This document shows, piece after piece, positions 41,503 through 52,072 of a stretch of 64,000 nt of DNA. Below the pieces are notes generated by a model. That model did not search any database, had not been told where the DNA came from, and worked only from the letters and a program-made list of their open reading frames with translations. This DNA is from Allacma fusca (Eukaryota > Arthropoda > Collembola > Symphypleona > Sminthuridae). The position numbers and the translations under genes were made by a program. Numbering within the stretch: position 1 is the stretch's first letter; each line of letters opens with the position of its first letter. The stretch covers positions 4,791,501 through 4,855,500 of the forward strand of contig OX359248.1 of assembly GCA_947179485.1 (NCBI GenBank), in the 5' to 3' direction.

Positions 41503-42680
41503 TTCGTCACAAAAAAAAACAACATTCTCCTATCAGGAAAGAGAATGTGGATGGTGTAATTTGTTGAAACGAAAAGTCTAATTGGTAAAGCTCTCGTCAC
41601 GTAAAATAGTGTTAATCACCCGGGTAGGCATTGCTAATGCGTAATTAACAATGGAACAAGTGTCATTATGCAAGGAGACTCATCTTGAATTGGAAAACTC
41701 AATTGTCTAAAGTACTTGAGTAACAATAGGGTTATCTCCTTTTAATGACAGTGAGCCCCTCTGAGTCTCTCTCATAAATACATGTCTTTCACCCAGCAGT
41801 GGATTACCATCCCCTCCCTCCAATTCCGTACATTGTCTCGGGTCGTGATTCAATTCTCAAATCGTAACAAATTATTACTTAAAATTCAATTCCATTTTAT
41901 GAGAGCTCTCTCACACAAGAACTCCATAAAAACTCTGGATCCTAGAGTTCACAAGTTTTTACTGGAGTTCAGGTGTTTCAAGTATCTATCTAATTATTAA
42001 CTTGGTTGGGGTTTACCAAGAACAGTAGAAGAGGAAAAAAAAAGTGTGAAAAAGGTTGGACATGTAGGGAGACTCTTGCTGAGAAAATTTCAAACGAAGC
42101 TTGGATTTGTTTTTGACCTGAAACCCCACATTAGGAAATAGTAACAAACGGTTCTCTTATTACCATTATATACCCTGACATGGATAAAAGTAGTAGGGTT
42201 GAAACTCTCTTGGGATCTTTTCTCATTGACTTTTAAAGCTTGAAGAGGAAGTTGGGGAGACTGTGTGATATGAGCACTTACAACATGCGATTATGATTTT
42301 GAGGACAAAATATATCACATCCAAATGACGCTTGACTGTATCATTCAGCCTCCGTGCGTAATCTTGCACATGTGTTTAGACGGTGGCTGGTTGCATACCA
42401 AGTACCATAACCATGTAGATAGGCACGTTGCATTGTCCTTTTACCTGAACTAAATTTTGTGACAATTCTGAGGGCATTCCATGTATACATACATATAAAG
42501 TAGTATATTACACTCCCAAAGTATTACAGAGCATGTAATCACGTGAAATTTCCAGTGTGATAACGTCCCGCGGATGTAAACGAAATAGTTTGTAAATGGC
42601 TGTCTCCTCTGTTCTCATCATAAGTTAGGGTATGACAAGAACACAATAAAGACGTAACTCTGTACTCAGCTTCTATGAGG

Positions 42681-42703
42681 ACACACACACACACACACAC
42701 ACA
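42681..42703. repeat. (AC)n microsatellite
   Basis: Eleven to twelve uninterrupted AC units. It accounts for the poly-Cys/Val run in an overlapping minus-strand open frame, which is therefore not a gene. Confidence 0.95.
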
Positions 42704-45700
42704 GGAGATTCGTACATGTATCTCTGCCCATGTTTTCAAAGCAACCCCATGGTAAGTTGGACTGAGCAAAATGACTTGGTGGTCTAAATGTTTCATTTAA
42801 GGGATTTTTGGGGTTTTCCTATAAAAAAAATATAATGGTATATAGAATGGGAGAAGTGACAGAGAAAGAGTTTTAATGGAGGGCAAACTACTATATATTC
42901 TTGCTTACGCTTATTGAGTTCAAGTTGAGCAGATGATGACAGTGATTATATAAAATGCATAAATGAAGGTAAAATATGTGGACAATACGATTGGAGTCGT
43001 CAAGGTGGCCTTTGTACATCCGAGAACCACTTATTCCTCGAACTGCATCTACATTCACAACTCCCTGCTTTCTTCCCTTTATGCCAAATTCACGCAGGTA
43101 GTTTTTATGAGCAAACATGCACTCATTTCTCCATCATATATGTATGTCTAAAAGCAGGAGAGTAAACACACACAGTGAGAGAGAGACACAGCTTATGAAT
43201 GAATCCTCAAAAATGAACCCATTCTACCTTGAACATTAAATCCAGTCTTCATGGGCATGTGAGACTTAAATATTTGTATAAATGCAAGTGAATAGAAATT
43301 ACATATTGTAATTTTTCCCTCAATAAAAATCCCGTCCACAAAGAAAAATAAGCGTGCTCTTATTTCTTGATTATTGCCCATTATTCCACTCATGTGGTAC
43401 GGCTGCCACTGTCCGAAATGTGGGTGAGGTCCTTATTTTATTTTCCATGAGATTTCAATTTTTAAGCAATCAAATGTCAGATGGTCTCAAAATGTTCTCT
43501 CGTCCACTTGTTTCCTCCCGTGGATCTACTCCACTATTTTCTTTCATTTAACTCAACCATAACCAAGTGTAGAAAAATGCACAAATAATTTAACGGGAAC
43601 CCTAAGTATCCTCAGTAATAGCTTCTTTCCCCACCATCCGACCATCCGCGTGATGATACTACTCTATCTCCATCATACCTTTTTGTAATAATTCAATTTA
43701 TATATTTGTAAAGTAGAATGTAGAATAGTAGGGACATGATTTTGTCAGAATGGGTCGCTTATTGCTTTCATCAAGGATTCTTTCCACCTGTGACTTTCAT
43801 TAGCATTTTTTTTTCTTTTAGTTTTCATTAGGTCCTTGTATTTTATACATTATTTGGACAAGTTTGAATTAGTTGGGTGATCGTTTTGAGGATCTTATTT
43901 TGACCTGAAATGAAGAGCAATTTGTGTCATGACTTTATGGGGAGGGAGCCCAGTCATAGAAACTAAATCTGGAAGTTCAGTCATCTTTGCCACTATGAGA
44001 CTGAGACTTACTATATTTCCTCGCTCACTCACATAACACACAATTGGGTGAGACTGATGCAGAAATGCAAATCATCTAAGCTGCTCAGTCCTTCATTTCA
44101 AAAATAGCTTGAGGTTCGGATTATTTTATTTGGGACAGATGCAGTATATAGGGACGTAACGGAGCTTGGTTTCATTTTTTCCCCTTCCTTCCCTTGGCTT
44201 ATTTGTATCTGTCGAGAGTATATAGGGAAACAAAATTGAGTTAATAAATTTAAGTCCGATAAAAAAAAATAAAACTTTTGGCGTTCCGAACATCAAAGGG
44301 AATGTTATAACTACTTGATGGAAATAAAAGTCTACATCTGATAAAACAGAATCGCACAGTACACTGATTATCTTTGATCCGCACTCTGGTGAGTGGTGAA
44401 CCTGTTCGAACGCTGTCATAAGTATGAGTGTTGTTTCCGGGTGAGAAATGTAAGTGGAATAGGAATATTTCTCCTCTCTTACTATTACTCCTGTTGCAAC
44501 ACGTACTTGAGATTTTGATGGTCGAGTGGTAAACAGGGTACGTATTATCAAGTGTGCATTTTACTAGCCTGTAGGAGCATGCAATGCTCTGATGTCTGCC
44601 CATTTTTTTTTATTTCTCCGAAACGCCAGTCAGTCAGTCATGTCATTTGCAAGGAAGCGTGTGATGTAAGTAGTGAAGAGAGCTTTGAGGGAAATTGTAA
44701 TTCTTAAATTCCCACAATAACAGAAACATGACAGACTCTGTACGGGGATTCCTCTGAAGAGACTCTTTAACCAGTGGAGTTCCCTTGCCTTGAGGAAACT
44801 AATTATTCTGTCAAAAACCGCCAGAGAATATAAAGAATGGGAGGTTAATACTGTATGGAATCAATATTTAGATACAAAAAGACTCTTTCAATGGGCTAAA
44901 AGTTCCCTTACCCTAGTGTAGTAGTACGAACTTCTTAATCATGTGAATCTCAAAACAGGTAAAATTTACTGGGATGAAACTATACAATTGTAAGTGTAAG
45001 TCAGAGTTGATATGTGTATACAGAGAAGATTGTTTTTGTTAAAATATCTTTTCTAATATGATTCCCGTTAGGGAGCATTACAGGATTGGACAAAGCAAGC
45101 TTCAGTCCTAAAGTCCCTTACAGAAGCACTCAAAATACATTGCGGGTTTTTCTAAATGAGGCTTTAATAATCATTAAATATGAAACACAGATATGGGAAG
45201 AATGTGAGTTAGTAAGTTAGGAAGGGAAGAGCGTGAGTATTCTGAGCTCAGGTCCATGCATCATATTTTATGGGCAGGGATGTACATATGTACATAAGTA
45301 CAGACAGTGGGACTGTAGTTAGTGGACCCGGTGTGCGTAATACTGATACTATACACCCCTGCTCAACTCACATATCTCCCATGGAAAATTAATGACATTA
45401 CACGGAAGGAACAGTAAATGTGTAACATAATGACTACCATATGTATTTAAATTGTAGTGTAACTCAGGTTTAACAACTTTGTTTCATATAGTTAAAAAAT
45501 TTACCTGGGGGACAATCACAATATATTTAAGTCTCCTAAGTACCAGAACCTACAGGGGATAATTCTATCCTCGTACATAACATACAAGCTCTACGTCCAC
45601 TTCTACATAAAAGGCAAGGAAATAAAAGTGAGGCAGAAATTCCTGTGAAAACTTTTGAAGCCCGTTATTGTTTTTACCATCACTAACAACAAAGTTGAAG

Positions 45701-46117
45701 TTTTGAAACACTTTATTATTTTTATGACTCCTACCATGTACGTCTGGATGTTTCATAGGGGCATCTGTATTTTTTTAAACGGACATCCATCAGAGTTAAA
45801 GGAACGAGCCAGCGTTACTTAATAATAATCATAATAATGAAGGTCTCTCAACATTTTTTGTATCTCTGCAGCCCATATATACTGAACGCTCCTTGAGTAT
45901 GTATGACTACAGGACTACTGTGTGTGTACCTACATTTATGTATCCTATTATGAAAGTAGGCTGTTCCTTTTTCAGTAAATAAATAACATTGAGATATTTC
46001 ATTGGGATGTCGCACACACAAATGCATCCTGACAAAATTCATTTAATTCGAGCCCGTTTTTTTTGTATTATGTTGCTCTCCCAGAAGATTTTGTGACACA
46101 CATAAAGAACTACACCA

Positions 46118-46120
<3 letters not shown>

Positions 46121-46150
<30 letters not shown>
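46121..46150. repeat. (CT)n microsatellite
   Basis: Thirty bp of CT units, about 430 bp left of the hAT element. Confidence 0.95.
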
Positions 46151-46152
<2 letters not shown>

Positions 46153-46582
46153 GACAGGAGGACAGAGTGCTGAGTTTGTAAAATAGTATAGGAAGGGAAG
46201 ATTTTATGTTAAAACAAACCCTGAGTCATCAGTAAGATCTTCACACGAGGATTATCATTATGAGTAAATCTATTTACTCCCTTTTATCTTAAGTAGATTA
46301 TTGTCATCATAACATCTGATGGAGTCATGTCGACATACGTTATGTAGGTAATGGAGGTTATAATTATGTGATACAATATTATAACACAATAATATTATAG
46401 CACAGCCTCACATCCTAGCCTGGAAACTTAGTGGTTTACGATGATAAGGGAATACCATACGAGTTTTTATTTTTGTCGACTAAATTACAGTGTAATCTCT
46501 CCATTATTTCCTCATTGCGGTTATTTTACTTGCTGTCTGTACGAAAACTCGTTCCTCTCAAAATGTTCAGTAAGTAAATCAT

Positions 46583-46590
46583 TACATCAC
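46583..46590. repeat. Left target-site duplication of the hAT element
   Basis: TACATCAC directly before the left terminal repeat. It is identical to 50491-50498 after the right terminal repeat. Eight bp is the duplication length typical of hAT transposition. Confidence 0.95.
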
Positions 46591-46610
46591 TAGGAATGGG
46601 ACTGTTCCGG
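46591..46610 (+). repeat. Left terminal inverted repeat of hAT element
   Basis: Twenty bp that match the reverse complement of 50471-50490 at 19 positions; the one difference is A versus G at position 6. Confidence 0.93.
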
Positions 46611-46845
46611 TCCGGACCAGATATTTTGGTCTGTTCTGGTCTGTTCCATGGTCTGTTCCGGTCTGTTCCCTGGTAATGAAAGGACCAAATATATCTGGTC
46701 CAAGAACCGTTATAGACCAATTAAACCTGGTCCGGCTCAAGGAACAGACCATAATGTTTGGTCCTTTGTTTGGTCCAGACCATTTGGAACGTTCCAGCAT
46801 ATATTTCAAATGGTCGGACCAGATTCGGACCATTTAAGTATTTCC
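46600..46845. repeat. Left subterminal repeat array of hAT element
   Basis: The 245 bp inside the left end are packed with GGTCTGTTCC, GGTCCGGACC and TGGTCC words in both orientations, including the palindrome GGAACGTTCC near 46787. Subterminal repeats of this kind are known transposase-binding regions in hAT elements; that function here is inference. Confidence 0.8.
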
Positions 46846-47072
46846 AATACCCGCGAATAGAGTAGCTAGGTTGTACAGCATGATACGAGAGCCGATACGA
46901 TACATGCTGGCTGAAAACAAAGGAGAGTTCTCATTCAACGTGCCGTGGAGAACAATCTTGCTTTCTGATTCTTTCATTGTTTCCGCGACACGTCGATATT
47001 TAGCATTGTTTAGTGAAGATATTTGTGAAATTTTTAGTTGTAAAAATCATAGAAAATATTTACAAATTTACA

Positions 47073-50044
47073 ATGAGTTCCCCTCGCCAACGGGTGGTTG
47101 AGGATGAAATCATCGATATAACCAGTGACGAGGTTCTAAAATCAAAAAAGAGAAAAACCAGATCTACCGTTTATGAGCAATTTGATTTTGACGAAGATAG
47201 TGATACTTTTAAATGTAACCACTGCCAGTAAGTATCTACTTAATTGCATACTCAATCTGTAATGCCAAAATTGTACATAAAATGACAAAAAGTATTGACG
47301 ATTTAAATATTTCATTCTGAGGTAAATCTTGCCTAGATGTAAACAAAAAATTTAATCATTTTTAATTTTTAATAAAGGACCAAGTACAAACTTCCCATAA
47401 GTGGCAGTAACGGCGCAATGGTTAAGCATTTGAGAAGTAAACATCCTGCATATTCAGACCAAGCTGGCAAACACGACCCCTCAGATGCTTCAGGATCATC
47501 CATTTTGAGGTTCCTTGGAAAGCAAACTATGTCCACACCACGTGAGCAAATAACAAACGATTCGTTCAGAAAGCAACTGGTCAAGTTAACTGTACGTACA
47601 GTTCAGCCATTCAATCTTGTCGAAAATCCAGCATTTGAAAATTTTATTGATTTTGTTGGCAATGGAAATCCAGAACTAAAATTGCCTTCTCGAAAGACTT
47701 TGAAGAAAGATTTTAACACAATGTACGAAGAGGAAAAGGAACGCCTAAAGTTTGCCATAAATACAAACGATTCAAAGATTGCATTGATCATAGACGGGTG
47801 GACGTCATCCAACCAGCATTCATTTTTAGGGATTATTGCTCAATGGATTTCAAAGGACTGGGAGATTATTAGAGTGCCATTAGATCTCACTTTGATGGAA
47901 GGTAGTCACTCCGGTAAAAATATTGCCGAGACAGTGGAGCGGTGAGTATCATTTCACTAACCGCCGTTGTATTTGTATGAATTTCTCTAATGGCACTTTT
48001 AACATTATCTGACAAGTAAACATTTTGTGGTGCTACGTCCAGTTTTTCGAAACTTCACCAAAATATAGTTCTAGACACCTCCAATGAAATTTTTTTAAAC
48101 GGCATTTAACATGGAGAATTAACTTAATTATTTATGCTAAATGCCGTTTAAAATTTCCAGTTTTGAATTTCGGGACAGATTGACTTGGCAAATTTTTAAA
48201 AATCTTTAAAGGATTATTCAGGTAGCAGGTGTGAGTTAAAGTAGTACACAGGGTATCAGCAAGCTAGTTTTGGTGGCATTTCAAAAATCTGGAAGTGAAC
48301 CAAAATATGTTTACTTGTTAGTCCCATACATTTTCACACACCGTTATAAAGAACAGCCGCCTCAATCAAGAACATACAATACACTATTAATTCCAACAAT
48401 ATTTCATTGGTAATATTTTTGCAGAGCCATCGCCGAATTTGATCTGTGGGGAAAAATATCTGGGATAACCACGGATAACGCATCCAATATGGACACATTT
48501 TTTGAAGAACTGGGAGAACTCATGTCTCAAAACGGATGCCAATTTGATATTAAAAATCGGCGGGTGCGTTGCTTAGCACACATTTTGAATCTGACAACAA
48601 AATCCATTCGCAACGCTACAGCCGTGCAGGAAAGTGGATTGGTTGCTAATTACAGCGAAGATTCTTCAGATGGCCCGTTAATTATTGATTTTGATGAAGA
48701 TGAAATCAAGATCAACAGAATTCTCAAATCCGTAGAAGAGAGAAAAACAACTCTTGGAAAACTAAGACATGCTATTGTTGGCATACGGGCATCCCCACAG
48801 AGACGGCAGCGATTCAAGGCACAATGTGAAGTAACGGGCACTCCTCATAAGGAGCTTATCCTGGATGTTCCTGTTCGCTGGAACACTTCACTCGGAATGA
48901 TGGAAAGAGGAAAGGAGCTTCGCGCTCCACTGGAGTGCACCATCAATACATTGCCTGAGTTGACGGCGTTTAAGCTTGACCACGAAGACTGGGACCGTAT
49001 AAATCTACTTATAGACATACTTGAACCAATTTCAAAATTCACAAAAGTCCTATCGTCCGGTTCTGCACCGACCATATCGAAATGTGCTTCGGTCTATCAG
49101 GACCTTTTTGATCATTTGGATTCATTTATTGAAGTTCACATCGGTTCTACAAGCCTTGGACCTCAACGTAATCATGCGTATCCAGTTTGGCTTCAAAATG
49201 CGGCTCGAGCAGGTTTAGGAAAGCTACGCAAATATTATCCAAGTACTGATGGCCTTCCATATGTTGCTGGAACTAGTAAGTCTATGTTACACGTACAATA
49301 TGTTAAAACCAAGTAGCAATGCACATATGTGTAAATATTATTTGTATTAAAATACAATTAATTTGGTCTTAAAAAGTCCTTGATCCTCGATGTAAATCAA
49401 CTTGGTTCAAAGCTGTGAATTGGAAAAAGGACTGGATAGATGGAAGTGTACGTACATTCAAGAATGAGTGGAAGCGAAATTACAAACTTCAAGAACTCAA
49501 TCCTCCGGACCAAAACACAGTTGATGACGTTGAATTCGAATCTCAGACGCTATTTAAACAAATTTCCGGATTTTCAGCGTAAGCAGAAGAGGACGAAGTT
49601 AACCGCTACCTAAAAGAAAAGCCCGTGTCAGTAGCTCTTATGAACACTAAGTTCGAAATCATTCTTGGATGGTGGAAGGTAGAACAATTTTTGTTATATT
49701 GTTGTTGACTTACTACTGTATCCACACTCGGTTGATTTGGAATTGCGAATTGATTTATTTTATGCTTTGGTTTGTTAAAGGCACATGAGCAGCAGTTTCC
49801 CAGGCTTAGCAAAATGGCAAGAGATTTATTGTGTGTATCAGGGACTGGAGTACCATGTGAACAATTTTTCTCTGGTGCACCCGATTTGCTAACGGTTCGT
49901 CGTCAAAGGCTGCTGTCTTTTACCATTAAACAACAGATGTGTTTAAAGGCGTGGCTTGCGATGCGAGACAAAGAATCTCGCAAAGTTTCCGAAGAAATGT
50001 TTTTGCGATGTGTTGAACTGAAAGTGTATGGTCTTGAGGACTAA
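47073..50044 (+). pseudogene. hAT transposase with BED zinc finger, interrupted by one in-frame stop
   Basis: Five exons, 47073-47227, 47378-47941, 48425-49275, 49377-49678 and 49781-50044, join in phase with GT-AG introns into 712 codons. Residues 48-74 are a BED finger (Cys48, Cys51, His69, His74). The RNase-H-like core shows IIDGWTSS (Asp191), TTDNASN (Asp257), CLAHILNL and RWNTS (Trp392). After LDPRCK, the C-terminal hAT dimerisation part carries GWWK and CEQFFSGA (about 617-660). Codon 592 is TAA (49580-49582) within an otherwise intact frame, after QISGFSA. It would remove the last 120 residues, including the dimerisation region. The start has context ACAATGA. The enzyme would cut and paste elements with this terminus. 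The remaining frame has no frameshift, so the damage looks young. Confidence 0.9.
48093..48153. repeat. Perfect 16-bp inverted repeat in transposase intron 2
   Basis: TTTTAAACGGCATTTA (48093-48108) is mirrored by TAAATGCCGTTTAAAA (48138-48153) around a 29-bp loop. It lies wholly inside the 483-bp intron between exons 2 and 3. It could be a small foldback/MITE remnant or an RNA hairpin. No clear flanking duplication was found. Confidence 0.85.
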
Positions 50045-50164
50045 ACCATTTGTTATGACAACTGTCAGAGCTTCATTCACTTAAAATTTAAATAACCGGT
50101 TTAATATTTTAAAACTTCATTCATTATCATTTTGCTGACAATTTTACACTGTTTCAAATTATCA

Positions 50165-50170
50165 AATAAA
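50165..50170 (+). terminator. Poly(A) signal of the hAT transposase gene
   Basis: AATAAA 120 bp after the transposase stop and before the right subterminal array, suitably placed for transcript cleavage inside the element. Confidence 0.6.
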
Positions 50171-50254
50171 TTATTCAAAACTATATCAAAACTGTCTGAT
50201 GTGTTCGTATTATGAAAACATATTTTAAATAATATGTATTGAAATCCATTCGCA

Positions 50255-50490
50255 TATTTGGTCCTAGTGTTCTGGTCTGTTCTGTTCCGGTCTGGTCCGA
50301 GTTATTTTGAGGAACAGAACATATGTTCCTGTTCCAGCTATTTGTACGGACCAGATGGTTCCGGTCCTACAGTCTAAAAGACCATATGGTCCTGGTCCTA
50401 CACTGAGAACAGATAAAATGGTCTGGTCCAGTCTCAAGGACCAGACCATTCCAAGAAATCCTGGAACGTTCCGGAACAGTCCCACTCCTA
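50255..50490. repeat. Right subterminal repeat array of hAT element
   Basis: Same vocabulary as the left array: repeated GGTCCTGGTCC, GGTCTGGTCC, TTCTGTTCCGG and the palindrome GGAACGTTCC at about 50463-50472, arranged in both orientations up to the right terminus. Confidence 0.8.
50471..50490 (-). repeat. Right terminal inverted repeat of hAT element
   Basis: Reverse complement of the left terminal repeat with one mismatch, directly followed by the second TACATCAC. Confidence 0.93.
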
Positions 50491-50498
50491 TACATCAC
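50491..50498. repeat. Right target-site duplication of the hAT element
   Basis: TACATCAC, identical to 46583-46590. Confidence 0.95.
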
Positions 50499-51292
50499 TT
50501 CTTGCCCTATGAGAGTCCTCATAATACTCGAAACATTTTTTCGGTCTCGTAACTCGTACTCACTCAAGTCTTTTTGAGAGATGCAATTTTTTTGTAAACA
50601 ATTCCAATAATCCTTATTTCCTATTATGGTCCGTATCATGACCGCATATGATTCCACATTGAGAGCTCTCATTTCTGGCAGCGTCATTTTGAAACTTGAG
50701 GAGTACATCCATAGTTTTAGGCATCGTTTCCTTCAGATACGGTAAATAATGTAGTATGTGAGGCTGTACTATTTGAAACAATAGATATACACCATAGATA
50801 CATTTAACGACTTGAGCAGCGGATGAACCTTACATGTATCATATCGAGGGTATCATACAACCTCATCATTGTACCAATAGCAATCAGTTCATCAAGCTTA
50901 GTTCTTTTGAAGTTAGTTCTAGCTTCCGCCTGGATAGTGTATTGTAGGGAAAAGAATAATAAAATGTTGATAGGTTTATTGATTTCGTTCCTTCAGAAAA
51001 ATTGCATATATGAGGGAAGGCTTGATTGGGAAAGGGGGATGAAGCGGTATTTAGCATACAGTAATAAAAATATCAAGTCTATTGATTGATTAATGAGACT
51101 CATCGCTCAGCATTCTTCCCACATTAGGTCTCACGCTTCTGACAGTTTTTCTTCAGACAACTTTTTTTTCTCTTGAAAGTTTCATCCTAGTTATTATACC
51201 CGCCAGGATGAACTAGTAAAACAAGAGGAAATTCTGAGGAAGATAAATCCCATTGTTCCCTGTCAGATTCACTTGGTCAGAATTCATATAGA

Positions 51293-51320
<28 letters not shown>
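51293..51320. repeat. (TACA)n microsatellite
   Basis: Seven tandem TACA units. Confidence 0.95.
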
Positions 51321-51323
<3 letters not shown>

Positions 51324-51717
51324 CTACATAAAAACTTTAAGTCCAAGACAATATACAAATCAATAACTGCGGTTACACCGAAGGTATGGTAATAAGCGTA
51401 ACGTGCTCATTCATCGACCCTCCACAAAAGCAGTCATTTGTATTTTGCTGCAAAACAGGACTGGATTCATAGGAAGGTTTCCTGTTTGAATGTTTAGATT
51501 GTTGAACGCCTATCATTTCGTCCCTGTCTACAGAATCATGGGGACAATTGCACTGATTGTTATTTTAAACCGCCAAAGATTCCACTCCAACATCCCAATC
51601 ACTCACGGTCACATCTAGATATACTTACTAAATGCAGTTACGGACACAAAGCTATCATTAATACTCGAAGGGAAGTACAATAAACCAGTAATGATGTGGT
51701 TTGGACGTCAATTCTAG

Positions 51718-52072
51718 TCCCCTTCAAGGTCAGGAACGCTTAGACTTAATTCGGGAACGGGCTCTGTACCGCACCTTTGGAGTTCTGACGACATTCGGGA
51801 TCTGTGGTGGGAAACTGTGTCAGTCTGTGGTCATGGTATTGAAAGGATTAAATTAAAGTTCCATCAAGAGAGTTGGGGTGCTCTTGTAGGAACTTCCAAC
51901 CGTGGTTGCTACCATTTGGCTGACTCTGGTTCAAGGTAGAGCATTTGAGTGTACAGTACAGTAAATGATTAAATTGATCTTAGCTTATCATAGGTTTTGT
52001 CCGCCGATTTAATTTTTTTTCCTTCTCCACAGCATCTGTCACTGTTGTCACAAGGGGGACATAATGCACCTC
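51718..52072 (+). CDS. Candidate two-exon gene fragment, unrecognised
   Basis: A 218-nt open piece (51718-51935) follows TCAATTCTAG and ends at AAG-GTAGAG in phase 2. It reads, in part, DLWWETVSVCGHGIERIK and WGALVGTSNRGCYHLADS. A 40-nt piece (52033-52072) follows an excellent acceptor (TTCCTTCTCCACAG), ends at a GTAAGT donor and continues in frame as ICHCCHKGDIMHL. The cysteine/histidine-rich junction looks like real protein, but I cannot place it in a family and neither end of a gene is visible. A separate plus-strand frame at 52305-52583 (ending VPPCVKRQIISH, then stop) may or may not belong. Chance is a live alternative. Confidence 0.25.

Larger units (their letters stand above)
12421..46582. 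other. 34-kb stretch with no identifiable gene
   Basis: I searched this stretch on both strands for conserved exons and found none I can assign to a family. It holds microsatellites, repeated ACATATGTA and GTATCTAC motifs, and islands of higher GC (for example 27.03-27.9, 39.9-40.2, 41.25-41.5 and 42.96-43.1 kb) where several frames are open at once. The longest frames are 162 codons (33242-33730, plus), 161 codons (33837-34322, minus) and 141 codons (44126-44551, minus). None shows a recognisable domain, and these lengths are close to what chance allows. The PAN gene shows that real exons here can be under 140 nt, so an unrecognised gene with small exons cannot be excluded. Confidence 0.5.
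46591..50490 (+). mobile_element. Complete hAT-superfamily DNA transposon (3,900 bp)
   Basis: The element is delimited by terminal inverted repeats starting TAGGAATGGGACTGTTCC (left) and, on the other strand at the right end, TAGGAGTGGGACTGTTCC; 19 of the first 20 bp agree. A perfect 8-bp duplication TACATCAC flanks it. Inside are subterminal arrays of GGTCC/GGTCT/GGAAC words (about 46600-46845 and 50255-50490), a five-exon BED-type transposase gene on the plus strand, and an AATAAA at 50165. The exact target duplication and near-identical ends suggest recent insertion. The single nonsense codon means this copy is probably non-autonomous unless the stop is bypassed. Confidence 0.95.

Noticed and set aside
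42539..42796. 85-codon minus frame with alternating Cys-Val
   Set aside because: The Cys-Val run is simply the translated AC microsatellite.
42963..43118. Island open in at least two plus frames and one minus frame, with CAG-GTAGTT at the plus end
   Set aside because: Openness in several frames at once reflects base composition. No frame stands out and the minus reading lacks a good acceptor.
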